A stretch of 64,000 bases of DNA from Chitinophaga eiseniae (GCF_900167135.1 NZ_FUWZ01000004.1:62001-126000); one strand, 5' to 3'; counted from the stretch's first letter, positions 53,436 to 62,092 are shown. Made by a program: numbers and translations. The notes: generated from the letters alone by a model not told the origin.

Positions 53436-54050
53436 CTACAGGTATTGCCTGGACACAGTGTCCACGGTTTCCTGTAATTTCCTGTCCCGGGTAGGTTCAC
53501 CGATGGCGTTGAATTTCCACTCGCCGTTTTTCTTATAGAAAACACCCATCACCATAGAGGTATGGCCTGCGAAGCTGGTGTCGCCGGCAATATCGTAGGT
53601 GGCAAATACTTCATTCACACGGGAAGGGGTGCCTTCATAGATGCGGATGGAGGCGAAGGGGATGGTGCCGAAGTCGTGGCCACGGAAGCTGTTGAGCACA
53701 AAAGCTACATAGTTTACGTTCGGGTTCAGGCGGGACAGGTCTACGGTGATCACTTCGTTGTCGAGGCCGTCATTGCCGTTCATATCGCCGGTCAGGTCAT
53801 CGCCGCTATGGTGGATGGAGCCGTCCTGGGAGCGCAGGTTACCAAAGTAAACGACCTCCTGCAGTTGTTTCTGCTCGCTGAACAGGGCGCAGCTGCCGTC
53901 CAGGTCTACGGCTTCCTTGGTTTTGGACATGCCAAAGAGGCCTTTCTTTTCGATGGCGCCCCAGTTGATGCCTACACAGATATTTTGCAGTTTGGTACCG
54001 TTGCTTTTCTCGAGGCTGATACGTTGGCCTTTTTGAAGATTGATTGCCAT
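53436..54050 (-). CDS. TerD-family protein (TerD/TerZ-like, third of four)
   Basis: A 204-residue TerD-like protein with the family start A-I-N-L-Q-K-G-Q, I-N-W-G, and an acidic Ca-binding loop H-S-G-D-D-L-T-G-D-M-N-G-N-D-G. The first strand differs (V-D-L-D-G-S-C-A-L-F), so it is a diverged paralogue. The position between TerD and TelA is typical of Ter operons. Confidence 0.86.
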   Translation of the reverse strand: MAINLQKGQRISLEKSNGTKLQNICVGINWGAIEKKGLFGMSKTKEAVDLDGSCALFSEQKQLQEVVYFGNLRSQDGSIHHSGDDLTGDMNGNDGLDNEVITVDLSRLNPNVNYVAFVLNSFRGHDFGTIPFASIRIYEGTPSRVNEVFATYDIAGDTSFAGHTSMVMGVFYKKNGEWKFNAIGEPTRDRKLQETVDTVSRQYL

Positions 54051-54095
54051 TAGTCGGGTAATTTATGGAATGGGTATGGAATAGGTCCGTTTAAA

Positions 54096-54650
54096 TTAGT
54101 TGTATTTGTTCAGATAGTCCTGCAGACCGCCTTTCATGCCTACGCCTACTGCTTCGAACTTCCATTCGTCGCCACGTTTGTAGATACGGCCGAATTCCAC
54201 AGCGGTTTCGATGGAGAAGTCTTCTTCCAGCTCATACTTCAGGATCACTTCGTTGGTAACCGGATCGAATATACGTACATAGGAATTCCTCACCTGGCCG
54301 AAGTTCTGTCTTCTGGTTTCAGCGTCGTGGATGGTCACTACCACGCATATTTCGGTGACCCTGGAATCTATTTTGGAAAGGTCGATTTTAACCTGTTCGT
54401 CGTCCCCGCCGCCTTCACCGGTGAGGTTATCGCCGGTGTGTTCCACACTGCCGTCCGGAGAAACGAGGTTATTGTAAAACACAAAGTGCTGATCGGACAG
54501 GAGTTTTTTGTTGTCACCCATCACAAAAATGGAGGCATCGAGGTCGAAACTGGCGCCGGTAGAGGAGGAGTTTACATCCCAGCCTAAGCCAATGGTGAAC
54601 TTGGGTGCATTGATCGCCTGCCGTTGTCCTTTTTGCAAATTAATCGCCAT
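54096..54650 (-). CDS. TerD-family calcium-binding protein (fourth of four)
   Basis: A 184-residue TerD protein: A-I-N-L-Q-K-G-Q, I-G-L-G-W-D, F-D-L-D-A-S-I-F and H-T-G-D-N-L-T-G-E-G-G-G-D-D-E. It is very similar to the plus-strand TerD at 43139-43714, with the same C-terminal E-L-E-E-D-F-S-I-E-T-A-V-E-F-G-R pattern. Its start (54650) lies inside the end of the phosphoribosyltransferase gene, with 11 bp overlap, so translation is coupled. Confidence 0.9.
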   Translation of the reverse strand: MAINLQKGQRQAINAPKFTIGLGWDVNSSSTGASFDLDASIFVMGDNKKLLSDQHFVFYNNLVSPDGSVEHTGDNLTGEGGGDDEQVKIDLSKIDSRVTEICVVVTIHDAETRRQNFGQVRNSYVRIFDPVTNEVILKYELEEDFSIETAVEFGRIYKRGDEWKFEAVGVGMKGGLQDYLNKYN

Positions 54651-55482
54651 GTTGTATGCTTTTATGTTTTCTATGAAAAATATAGTGTTTAATATACTGA
54701 AGATTTTGCTGATATGCCTCGATGGTGTGATAACCGTTGCCGATGGCCATATCATATAAAACATTCATAAACTGCTCTGACTGATTTTGCAGGAAAATAC
54801 AAAATGAATCGAAATCGTAGTTCAGAATATATTTTACGATGCGGGTATTGATGGCAAACCGTTCCTCCCGGATGATTTTTTCGAGGTGGAAGATCGATTT
54901 GACAAAGTGATAGTTGAGGTAGTTCTCAAAGTTGGGATGGATACCGGTATTCTGCAGCTCCGCATAATACAGCAGGTACATCTCGTTGGTGAGGCCATAG
55001 GTGTTCACCATTTTGAGGATCATACGCTCGTGGCCGCCGGTGATGCGGATATCGTCCAGGAACACGACCGTTTTGCCGGCGAGAAATTCCCGGTCAATAT
55101 GAAACGAATCGTTGCCGATCAGTTTCATCCGCTGTTCGGCGTCCAGTTCCCCGTAATCTTCTTTATAGGTGATGGTACGGTGTACTTTCGTTTCCTGTAC
55201 GATCGGATGGCCATTGGCCGCCAGCCACCGGTTGAGCCGGAACACGAAGTGGTTCTTCATGGAGAAGGTGGCGGTGGGAATGAACGCATATGGGCTGGAT
55301 ACTACCACCAGTTGCGGCACGGTACGGCCTTTCAGGTGGCGATCAATAAACCCGTCGGCCAGTGTGGCACCGAACTTTTCCGCGACAAGGTCGTCACCGA
55401 ATTTAAAACGGCTGTAGTCATCCGGGCAAAACCCGAACTGGCTGGTATCTGTGATTTTATGCAGGGAGTAAGTTGTTGTCAT
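54640..55482 (-). CDS. Phosphoribosyltransferase-like protein of the Ter system
   Basis: A 280-residue protein with a type I PRTase fold. The PRPP-binding signature is V-V-F-L-D-D-I-R-I-T-G-G-H-E (consensus h-h-h-h-D-D-x-x-x-T-G-G), near residue 140. The N-terminal region has V-V-V-S-S-P-Y-A-F-I-P-T-A. In Ter systems such PRTases, together with a HAD protein, have been proposed to make a nucleoside-like metabolite; the reaction here is inference. Its start overlaps the HAD stop (TGATG) and its end overlaps TerD by 11 bp, a tightly coupled block. Confidence 0.8.
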   Translation of the reverse strand: MTTTYSLHKITDTSQFGFCPDDYSRFKFGDDLVAEKFGATLADGFIDRHLKGRTVPQLVVVSSPYAFIPTATFSMKNHFVFRLNRWLAANGHPIVQETKVHRTITYKEDYGELDAEQRMKLIGNDSFHIDREFLAGKTVVFLDDIRITGGHERMILKMVNTYGLTNEMYLLYYAELQNTGIHPNFENYLNYHFVKSIFHLEKIIREERFAINTRIVKYILNYDFDSFCIFLQNQSEQFMNVLYDMAIGNGYHTIEAYQQNLQYIKHYIFHRKHKSIQHGD

Positions 55483-56180
55483 CAGTTAAGCAGGCTTGAA
55501 ATACATTGATTGTTGGAATTGACCAGTAAAGAATGAATGCCGGCCTCGCTGGCGCCTTTGATATCTGCCTTTACGTTATCGCCTATATGTATGATCTGTT
55601 GAGGTTGGACGGCCTCCCCGTTCCTGGTGTTGGCAACGGAGCCCAGCATGAGCCGGAACATTTCAGGGTTGGGTTTGGACATGCCGGTTTCATCTGAATA
55701 CAGCTGAAAATGCAGGTATTGGTCCAGTTCCAGTTCCTGTAATACTTTCCTGAGGGTGCGCCCTTTAATGAACGCGGTGTTGCTCAGGAGGCTGAGCGTA
55801 CAGTTCTGCCGCTGGTGCAATGCACGCAGCACGCCTGCTGTGGCGGAGCAATATACCACTGGCCGGTGTTGAAGCACCAGCGCTTCCATTTCGTCGTACA
55901 GCGCCTGTAGGTCCACCGTGTCAAAGTCGTACTCATGATCGTTCATTTCACTGATCACCATCAGATGCAGGGTGTCCGTATCAATGTTGCCGCCGGTTTT
56001 TTCGTTGATGGCGTTGGTCATCACGTCGATCCGGCGGAAGATACGTTCCACTTCTTCGAGCGTTTTTTGCCGCTGGTTAAAATGATCGAAAAAGAATTTT
56101 GTCCGCTCCCGCTTAAAGGAAGGGTTGGACCTGATCAAGGTTAACCAGAGGTCAAAGGAGTAATGCTGGTATTTATTCAT
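55482..56180 (-). CDS. HAD-superfamily hydrolase-like protein of the Ter system
   Basis: A 232-residue HAD-fold protein (start at 56180; a Met at 56207 would add nine residues). Motif I is F-D-L-W-L-T-L, with the nucleophile Asp but Trp where phosphatases have the second Asp, as in haloacid dehalogenase-like members. Motif II is L-L-S-N-T, motif III Lys lies in M-S-K-P-N-P, and motif IV is H-I-G-D-N-V-K-A-D-I-K-G. It may be a dehalogenase-type or phosphotransfer enzyme acting on the PRTase product. It is the first gene of the minus-strand Ter operon, downstream of a TPP riboswitch. Confidence 0.78.
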   Translation of the reverse strand: MNKYQHYSFDLWLTLIRSNPSFKRERTKFFFDHFNQRQKTLEEVERIFRRIDVMTNAINEKTGGNIDTDTLHLMVISEMNDHEYDFDTVDLQALYDEMEALVLQHRPVVYCSATAGVLRALHQRQNCTLSLLSNTAFIKGRTLRKVLQELELDQYLHFQLYSDETGMSKPNPEMFRLMLGSVANTRNGEAVQPQQIIHIGDNVKADIKGASEAGIHSLLVNSNNQCISSLLN

Positions 56181-56207
56181 CAGTTGGTTATGGTGTATAA
56201 TGCTCAT

Positions 56208-56481
56208 GGACACCGCATATGACGGGATCCGCACAAATCAGGGTTAAACCTATTTATGGTCGCATAGTGTGAATATAAGTTTTGTTTACAAACAGGACAT
56301 TCCTTTTTTAGTTACGCATGACTGAGCCGGGATAATAACAAAAAGCCTGCCGTAGTGTTCGCCGGCTAATATAACATATAATCCTGCACGGAGATGAAAA
56401 AATTGCAGTGTTAAAGGAAGGATAACGGCCTGTTTACCGTTTGGATTGCTGTCAAAATGACAACTTATCTAGTGGGAGGGC
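56208..56481. other. Leader between the TPP riboswitch and the HAD gene
   Basis: About 270 bp with no gene on either strand. On the minus strand there is a second, weak hairpin at about 56341-56367 followed by a short T-run after the riboswitch terminator. A separate promoter for the HAD operon could lie here (TTTG and TATATTCA near 56267-56286), but the spacing is poor. Confidence 0.4.
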
Positions 56482-56511
56482 AAAAAGAAAGGCGCCGGGT
56501 TTACCGGTGCC
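56482..56511 (-). terminator. Riboswitch expression-platform terminator
   Basis: GC-rich hairpin at 56491-56511 (7 of 8 pairs, one A-C mismatch, loop of about five) followed on the minus strand by TTTCTTTTT. It lies directly after the TPP aptamer, the usual layout of a transcription-terminating riboswitch. Confidence 0.75.
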
Positions 56512-56519
56512 TCCCTGGT

Positions 56520-56611
56520 GTTTCCTGCTTTCCTACGCTGGTATTATCCAGTTCAGGTTGTAAGGGTATATTCTCAGGTGTTGTTTTACCAAACCACCCC
56601 TTTTCAGAAAC
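56520..56611 (-). ncRNA. TPP (THI-box) riboswitch aptamer
   Basis: The minus strand carries the core of the THI element in order: GGGGTGG, CTGAGAATATACCC, AACCTGAACTGG, ATAATACCAGCGTAGG. The outer P1 stem is formed by GTTTCTG (56605-56611) and CAGGAAAC (56520-56527), and the P3 arm by GGTG...CACC. Known TPP riboswitches bind thiamine pyrophosphate and shut off thiamine biosynthesis or uptake genes. Here the next gene downstream is the HAD/PRTase/TerD/TelA operon, and no thi gene is visible. Confidence 0.9.
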
Positions 56612-56871
56612 ATCTTGCTGACCATAGTTAAAGAATCATGCCGGAAGATCGCCGGAAAGAAAAGCACTGATTTTCAATGAAAACCGCTATGGGCAATGTC
56701 TTTCATTGTAGCACCGATTGCACATTCCGGGGTACGTTCCGGGGGGATAATTGCCTGTCCGCTATCGGTGCTTTCCGGCTGTAATCCGCTGCAGTACATC
56801 GATAACCAAACCGGTAGGTTGTTTGTTTCCTGTATACACGCCGTATTGTTTCACCATTTAAAACTTTTATT

Positions 56872-57081
56872 ATGGCTATTGTTAAAGTGATTGAGGTGAT
56901 TGCCTCCTCCGAAAAAGGTTTTGAAGATGCTGTACAGAATGCAGTGCAGGAAGTCAGCAAAACCATCCACAACGTAGACTCCGTATTTGTAAAGGATTTT
57001 AAGGTGCATGTAAAGGATGGCAAAATCACTACCTACGGGGCAATCTGTAAAGTGTCCTTCCGGCTTGATGATAAACGTTGA
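56872..57081 (+). CDS. Dodecin (flavin-binding)
   Basis: A 69-residue dodecin. The start A-I-V-K-V-I-E-V-I-A-S-S-E-K-G-F-E-D-A-V-Q matches the family, and the later V-K-D-F-K-V-H-V-K-D-G-K-I-T-T-Y-G-A-I-C-K-V-S-F-R-L is its characteristic beta-hairpin end. Dodecins form twelve-subunit shells that store riboflavin/FMN and protect cells from light and free flavin. Separated by 81 bp from the universal stress protein gene downstream. Confidence 0.92.
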   Translation: MAIVKVIEVIASSEKGFEDAVQNAVQEVSKTIHNVDSVFVKDFKVHVKDGKITTYGAICKVSFRLDDKR

Positions 57082-57090
57082 CCAGCGAAC

Positions 57091-57139
57091 AGGGATTGGA
57101 TTTGTCGGGGGGAACTCCTGGTAGGTTCAATCCCTTTTT
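57091..57139 (+). terminator. Terminator of the dodecin gene
   Basis: Inverted repeat AGGGATTG (57091-57098) and CAATCCCT (57128-57135) closing a long loop, followed by five T (57135-57139). It lies 10 bp after the dodecin stop codon and just before the universal stress protein gene. Confidence 0.65.
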
Positions 57140-57162
57140 CACCACAAGTAAAAGAAGATGAT

Positions 57163-58005
57163 ATGAAATCGATACTTATTCTGACAGACTTTTCCGATGC
57201 CGCCTTCCGGGCGGCAGAATATGCTACCAGCCTGGCGCCGGCGCTGGGCGTGGAACGCATGATCCTCTACCATGCCTACCGTACCATGGTGCAGGGCTCC
57301 GATGTGCCCGTACCTGCGCCTCAGATGGAAAATCTTGTATATGTGGAAAATATGGAAAAGCTGGCCGCTATACAGGACCAGCTGCGGATGATGACCGATG
57401 CCGATCCCAAATACGAGCTGCTGGCAGAAGATGCCTTTCTGCCCGATCAGCTGAACAAACTCTGCCGGGAAAAAGAAGTGGGGCTGGTGGTTATGGGCGT
57501 TGCAGGAAAAACAGCGCTGCAAGAGTTTTTTATGGGCAGTAACACCTCGCAGGTGCTGAAAGTAAGCGAATACCCTGTGCTGGTAGTGCCCAAAGACGCG
57601 GTAGTAGGGAAGGGGATCAGCAGCGTCGTCTTTTCCACAGATCTGCAAAACATCTCCAAAACGTCTCTGGAGCAGCTGTATCGCTTCCTCGACCTGTTCC
57701 ACCCGGAAGTGCATGTGGTCAACGTGGAACCGCCAACGGCAGATAAATATTCCGACGACACTAAAAAACAGATCACTGCATTGCATAATGTCCTGGAACG
57801 GTATACGCCGGCTTTCCACTATATGACCGGTACTCATATTGCCGACAGTGTGTTGGAGTTTGCCCGGGAACACCACGCCTCTCTGGTCATCACCGTGCCC
57901 CAAAAACATTCCTTTATCTCTTCGATCTTCCATAAAAGCATTTCCAGGGAACTGGCCTATCATTCCCCGGTACCTCTGCTCTCAATACCGGTGCTGCCGG
58001 AATAG
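57163..58005 (+). CDS. Universal stress protein (two tandem UspA domains)
   Basis: A 280-residue protein of two Usp domains. The first starts M-K-S-I-L-I-L-T-D-F-S-D-A-A and contains the ATP-binding motif G-V-A-G-x9-G-S-N-T (G-2x-G-9x-G-S) near residue 110-125. The second (about 150-280) repeats the fold with S-S-V-V-F-S-T-D-L but its own ATP motif is degraded. Such tandem proteins are common in Bacteroidota; they act in stress survival. A run of A/G before the ATG at 57163 (AAAGAAGATGAT) is a weak ribosome binding site. Confidence 0.88.
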   Translation: MKSILILTDFSDAAFRAAEYATSLAPALGVERMILYHAYRTMVQGSDVPVPAPQMENLVYVENMEKLAAIQDQLRMMTDADPKYELLAEDAFLPDQLNKLCREKEVGLVVMGVAGKTALQEFFMGSNTSQVLKVSEYPVLVVPKDAVVGKGISSVVFSTDLQNISKTSLEQLYRFLDLFHPEVHVVNVEPPTADKYSDDTKKQITALHNVLERYTPAFHYMTGTHIADSVLEFAREHHASLVITVPQKHSFISSIFHKSISRELAYHSPVPLLSIPVLPE

Positions 58006-58060
58006 ATCCGGAAGATGTTGAGGACAAGCCCTGGGGGACCGGAAAAAGGAAACCGCGCCG

Positions 58061-58906
58061 TTATGCTTTCACGGTATTCACCACCCCTTTAAAATAGCCA
58101 GCCGACTCAGCGATGCCCGGCAGGGGATCTTTCATGTCTTTTTCATATTCAATGCTGCAGATTCCCTGGTAGCGCACCTTGTCCAGCGCACGCACCAGGC
58201 TGGCGAAGTCGATAACGCCCCTGCCTATCTCGGTGGGCTTGCCGTCTTTGGAGGCGGCCGTAACATCCTTCAGATGCAGGTCAAACACCCTTTCCTGATA
58301 GGCCAGCACAGCCCTGGCCGGGTCTTCGCCGGCGCGGGTAGCGTGACCGATATCGATACACAGCCCCATGCGGGCGTCGCGGTGCCTGATATGCTCCCAT
58401 GCATTGCGCGGACCGGGATACAAGGCGTCTTCCGGGCCGTGGTTATGGATGGCGAGGCGTATGTTGTGTTGTTTTACCTGTTGTTCGGCGTCATCCAGCA
58501 GTTCAGGCGTAGGTACGCCGACGATCATGGGAACCCCCACTTTTTTGGCGTACGCGAAAGCTTCTTCCACCGCCTGCCGGGTTTTCATGTAGATAACGCC
58601 TACCGCATAAACGTTAATGTCCGCATCGCGGAATTGTGAGCGCACGGCTGCTATCTGTTCAGGGCTGCTCTGCAGCGGCAGGTGTATATCTTTTACGGAG
58701 ATATGGCGGATGTTGGCCCGTTGCATCATCGCAATGGCCTGGTCCAGCTTGAACCGGGCGAAGGTATATCCTGCTACGCCAACGGACAGACGGTCTTTCG
58801 CCGGCGGCGGTACAGCGGGACGTGCCGCAGCGGACAGCAAAGGAGAGAGGCCGGTAGCTGCCAGTCCCAGTGAGGCTTGCAGCAGGAAATTTCTTCTCGA
58901 AGACAT
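58061..58906 (-). CDS. Exported sugar phosphate isomerase/epimerase-like protein (TIM barrel)
   Basis: A 281-residue xylose-isomerase-like TIM barrel protein. The start at 58906 gives the twin-arginine-like motif S-S-R-R-N-F-L and a hydrophobic signal (L-L-Q-A-S-L-G-L-A-A-T-G-L) with A-A-A-R cleavage region; a Met two codons earlier is also possible. Metal-site motifs are I-H-N-H-G (His), C-I-D-I-G-H-A-T (Asp/His), D-L-H-L-K-D and the final I-E-Y-E-K. In this family the metal centre rearranges sugars or sugar acids in the periplasm; the substrate is unknown. Confidence 0.82.
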   Translation of the reverse strand: MSSRRNFLLQASLGLAATGLSPLLSAAARPAVPPPAKDRLSVGVAGYTFARFKLDQAIAMMQRANIRHISVKDIHLPLQSSPEQIAAVRSQFRDADINVYAVGVIYMKTRQAVEEAFAYAKKVGVPMIVGVPTPELLDDAEQQVKQHNIRLAIHNHGPEDALYPGPRNAWEHIRHRDARMGLCIDIGHATRAGEDPARAVLAYQERVFDLHLKDVTAASKDGKPTEIGRGVIDFASLVRALDKVRYQGICSIEYEKDMKDPLPGIAESAGYFKGVVNTVKA

Positions 58907-59084
58907 AAGCATACGATTGGTATAAGGGCCAAGATCTTTAAATTTTCCGGCATTTTTGCCGCAAATATTACCTGCGGCTGGTGTTTTCTGAAGCGGGATG
59001 ATTATTGGCCGGAATGTTTACTTTTGTTGGGCGGCCACATAGGTTGGAGTGCCGGTCGCACCATTAACCTATAAAACGAGGAAG

Positions 59085-59924
59085 ATGAAACCACGTATGA
59101 AAGCCTATGCGCCACACCCTGCCCTGCGGGATTTTATCGCCAGCATCGGCGTCTATGAAGCCGATTTCTCGCAGCTGCCCGGGCTATCCAACATTTATCG
59201 GTTTGTGCCTACTTTCCAGCGGTACATCATGTTTTATGTCAAAGACCCGATTAAAGTGCTGCGGGTATACAACGATACTTATGAGACCAAGTCGGTGTCC
59301 CTGACGGTCGGACCGCTGGAGCGGGCCGTGACGCTGGACATGGGACGCCATCATATCGCCCTGGGCGTGGCTTTCAAGCCCGGAGGCCTGTTCCGCCTAC
59401 TGAACATCCCTATGACCGAACTGCATGAACAGGATTTCGATACCAGCCTGCTGCTGGGCAGTGAGATAAAGGACATCAATGAACAGTTGCAGGAACATAC
59501 GCACGACTGGGACAGGATGGTCCGTATTGTGGAGACTTACCTGCTCAAAAAAGTGTCCCGCCTGAAGCCGGTGCTGCCGGTCGACCTGGTGATGAGCAAC
59601 CTGGTGGCGCATACCGGGAATATCACCATCGAGCAACTGGCTTCCGACGCCTGCATCAGTGTAAGGCAGTTTGAACGGAAAGTGGTGGAGCGCACCGGCA
59701 TGTCCCCGAAACGGTATGCCCGGCTGATCCGCTTCTGCAAAGCCTATCACCTGAAAGAACTGCATCCCGAAGCCACCTGGACACGCATCGCCCACATGAG
59801 CGGCTACTACGACCAGATGCACTTTATCCGCGATTTTAAAGAGTTTGCAGGGATCACCCCTTCCTTTATCGACGAGGCATCACTGGTGAACACCATCCGG
59901 CTGCACCGGATGATGGCCCAGTAA
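59085..59924 (+). CDS. AraC-family transcriptional regulator
   Basis: A 279-residue regulator. The N-terminal part (1-150) is a beta-rich sensor domain (DUF6597-like). The C-terminus has two helix-turn-helices: I-E-Q-L-A-S-D-A-C-I-S-V-R-Q-F-E-R-K and W-T-R-I-A-H-M-S-G-Y-Y-D-Q-M-H-F-I-R-D-F-K-E, ending in G-I-T-P. GAGGAAG six bases before the Met at 59085 is a good ribosome binding site and decides the start over codons upstream. Confidence 0.87.
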   Translation: MKPRMKAYAPHPALRDFIASIGVYEADFSQLPGLSNIYRFVPTFQRYIMFYVKDPIKVLRVYNDTYETKSVSLTVGPLERAVTLDMGRHHIALGVAFKPGGLFRLLNIPMTELHEQDFDTSLLLGSEIKDINEQLQEHTHDWDRMVRIVETYLLKKVSRLKPVLPVDLVMSNLVAHTGNITIEQLASDACISVRQFERKVVERTGMSPKRYARLIRFCKAYHLKELHPEATWTRIAHMSGYYDQMHFIRDFKEFAGITPSFIDEASLVNTIRLHRMMAQ

Positions 59925-60309
59925 AAAAGATGTCGCATTTGTACTATTCATCTACCGGTAATCACGATAATTTTGAAACCGGAAGAGGGGGTTCCCTTTG
60001 TCTGTCCTTTACCTAACCGTATGACTGACAGGGGTTCTCAGATAGCATCTTCTTCCGCCATTCTAATCTACGTCGTCTTAATCAGTATGTGCCATTGTTT
60101 GTTGTACCCCTCCCTTTTTGAAAGGTCCCGGATTCCCGGCCTTGCCATATAGTAGTAATTGGTTTGAAGTGAAAAAAGCCGCGCAGTCACCTGATTGCTG
60201 CGGTTCTTTTATTTACCAAAAAAGACAACGGACCTTTCCGGTCGTCCCATTTCTGTTAGGTTTATATAGATATTTTACTATTTTTCGGCCTGCCAGTAAA
60301 TTCCGTGGA
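59925..60309. other. Intergenic region before the GMC oxidoreductase
   Basis: About 385 bp without a supported gene. An in-frame extension of the next gene back to 60118 encodes residues with no family match. A bulged hairpin near 60169-60198 with a following T-rich stretch could be a weak terminator. No exact promoter match. Confidence 0.4.
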
Positions 60310-62010
60310 ATGATCAATTTGAACCTGAAGGCCGAAGCGGCCAATACGTACGACGCAATAGTAGTAGGCTCCGGTATTACCGGAGGCTGGGCAGCCAAAG
60401 AGCTGTGTGAAAAAGGGCTGAAAGTGCTGATGATAGAAAGGGGCCGTCAGCTGGAACATGTGAAGGATTACGAAACCGCTACCGCCGCCCCCTGGGAAGT
60501 ACCTCACCGCGGCGTGTTGACCAACGAACTGAAAAAAGGTCACCAGTTCCTGGTCCGCGAAAAAGTATATACAGAATTTAACCACAGCTACTGGATGAAA
60601 GACGGCGACAGTCCATATACCGAAGAAAAACGGTTCGACTGGCAGCGCGCCGACATTGTAGGCGGTCGCTCTATCATGTGGGGCCGCGGGTCATTGCGCC
60701 TCAGCGACCTGGACTTTGAAGCCAATGCCAAAGAAGGCATCGGCATCGACTGGCCGATACGCTATAAAGACCTGGCGCCCTGGTACTCCCATGTAGAAGC
60801 TTTTGCCGGTATCAGCGGTCAGGCTGAAGGACTGCCGCACCTGCCGGACGGCGTGTTTCAGCCACCGATGGAGATGAACTGTTTTGAGAAACATGTGAAA
60901 GGAAAGCTGGAAGCAGCTTTCCCCGAACGCCGGATGACCATCTTCCGTACGGCCAACCTCACGCAGGCTATCGGCGACCGCAACAAATGCCAGTACCGTG
61001 ACCGCTGTTCCCGGGGATGCCCTTTCGGCGCTTATTTCAGCACACAGGCGTCTACACTGCCGGCAGCGGTGAAAACAGGCAATCTTACGCTGCTGACAGA
61101 TTCACTGGTCAACAGTATCATTTACGACGACAACAAAGGCAAAGCTACCGGCGTGCGCGTCATCGATAAACATACCAAAGAGATGACCGAGTACCATGCC
61201 CGGATCATCTTCCTCAACGCTTCCGCGCTGGCCAGTACTTTTGTACTGCTCAATTCCACGTCGGCCCGCTTCCCGCAGGGGCTGGGCAACGACAGCGGCG
61301 TATTGGGCCATTACCTGATGGACCACCATTTCCACGCCGGCGCCAGCGGCAGCTCTGAAGAATTTGCAGATAAATACTACCACGGCCAGCGGCCTGCCGG
61401 CTTTTATATCCCGCGTTTTGCCAATGTAGGCAATGATAAAAGGGGCTACCTGCGGGGCTTCGGCTATACAGGCTACAGCAGCCGCACCGGCTGGGCGAGG
61501 GGTATCGCTGAACTGGGCGTAGGTGGTGCCTTTAAAGACTACATCTCCGAACCAGGGCCATGGCAGATGGGGCTGATGGGCTTCGGCGAGTGCCTGCCTT
61601 ACAAGGAGAATATGGTCAGCCTGGACACCAGCGTAAAAGATGCATGGGGCCAGCCGGTACTGAAAATGAACTGCGAATTCAAGGAAAATGAAATGAAGAT
61701 GCGCAAGGACATGGCCGCGGAAGCCGCCGCCATGCTGGAAGCGGCAGGATTGAAAAACGTGCAGGCTTTCGATCGTGCGTCCTATCCCGGTATGGCCATC
61801 CATGAAATGGGCACCGCCAGGATGGGCAGAGATCCCAAAACATCGGTGCTCAATGAATGGAACCAGGTGCATGCCGTGAAAAACGTGTTCGTGACCGACG
61901 GGGCCTGTATGACATCGTCTGCCTGCCAGAACCCGAGCCTCACCTATATGGCGCTCACCGCAAGGGCTGCCAATCATGCCGTGGAAGAACTGAAACGGCA
62001 ATCCTTATAA
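60310..62010 (+). CDS. GMC-family FAD oxidoreductase
   Basis: A 566-residue flavoprotein. FAD motif near 18-30: V-V-G-S-G-I-T-G-G-W-A-A-K-E-L, then E-R-G-R. V-G-G-R-S-I-M-W-G-R-G matches the second flavin motif of the gluconate-dehydrogenase/GMC group, and the cysteine cluster C-Q-Y-R-D-R-C-S-R-G-C-P-F-G is typical of its large subunit. The C-terminal G-T-A-R-M-G, T-D-G-A and C-Q-N-P-S-L-T-Y supply the active-site His/Asn area. It should oxidise a sugar or alcohol; the sugar-isomerase-like protein two genes back may be in the same pathway. No signal peptide. Confidence 0.85.
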   Translation: MINLNLKAEAANTYDAIVVGSGITGGWAAKELCEKGLKVLMIERGRQLEHVKDYETATAAPWEVPHRGVLTNELKKGHQFLVREKVYTEFNHSYWMKDGDSPYTEEKRFDWQRADIVGGRSIMWGRGSLRLSDLDFEANAKEGIGIDWPIRYKDLAPWYSHVEAFAGISGQAEGLPHLPDGVFQPPMEMNCFEKHVKGKLEAAFPERRMTIFRTANLTQAIGDRNKCQYRDRCSRGCPFGAYFSTQASTLPAAVKTGNLTLLTDSLVNSIIYDDNKGKATGVRVIDKHTKEMTEYHARIIFLNASALASTFVLLNSTSARFPQGLGNDSGVLGHYLMDHHFHAGASGSSEEFADKYYHGQRPAGFYIPRFANVGNDKRGYLRGFGYTGYSSRTGWARGIAELGVGGAFKDYISEPGPWQMGLMGFGECLPYKENMVSLDTSVKDAWGQPVLKMNCEFKENEMKMRKDMAAEAAAMLEAAGLKNVQAFDRASYPGMAIHEMGTARMGRDPKTSVLNEWNQVHAVKNVFVTDGACMTSSACQNPSLTYMALTARAANHAVEELKRQSL

Positions 62011-62052
62011 CGAATTTATTTTCATTAACTTTAAAGCGCACACAGCGCATAG

Positions 62053-62092
62053 AGGTGCTTCATCGGCCGATGAGGCACCTTCTTCTTTTTTT
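62053..62092 (+). terminator. Terminator of the GMC oxidoreductase gene
   Basis: Inverted repeat of 14 bp (arms 62053-62066 and 62067-62080, one mismatch) with a TTCTTCTTTTTTT tail (62081-62092), starting 42 bp past the stop codon. Confidence 0.85.

Noticed and set aside
54651..54764. N-terminal extension of the fourth TerD protein
   Set aside because: Overlaps the PRTase gene; all TerD proteins here start M-A-I-N-L.
60118..60309. N-terminal extension of the GMC oxidoreductase
   Set aside because: Encodes residues with no signal peptide or family match and crosses a possible terminator.
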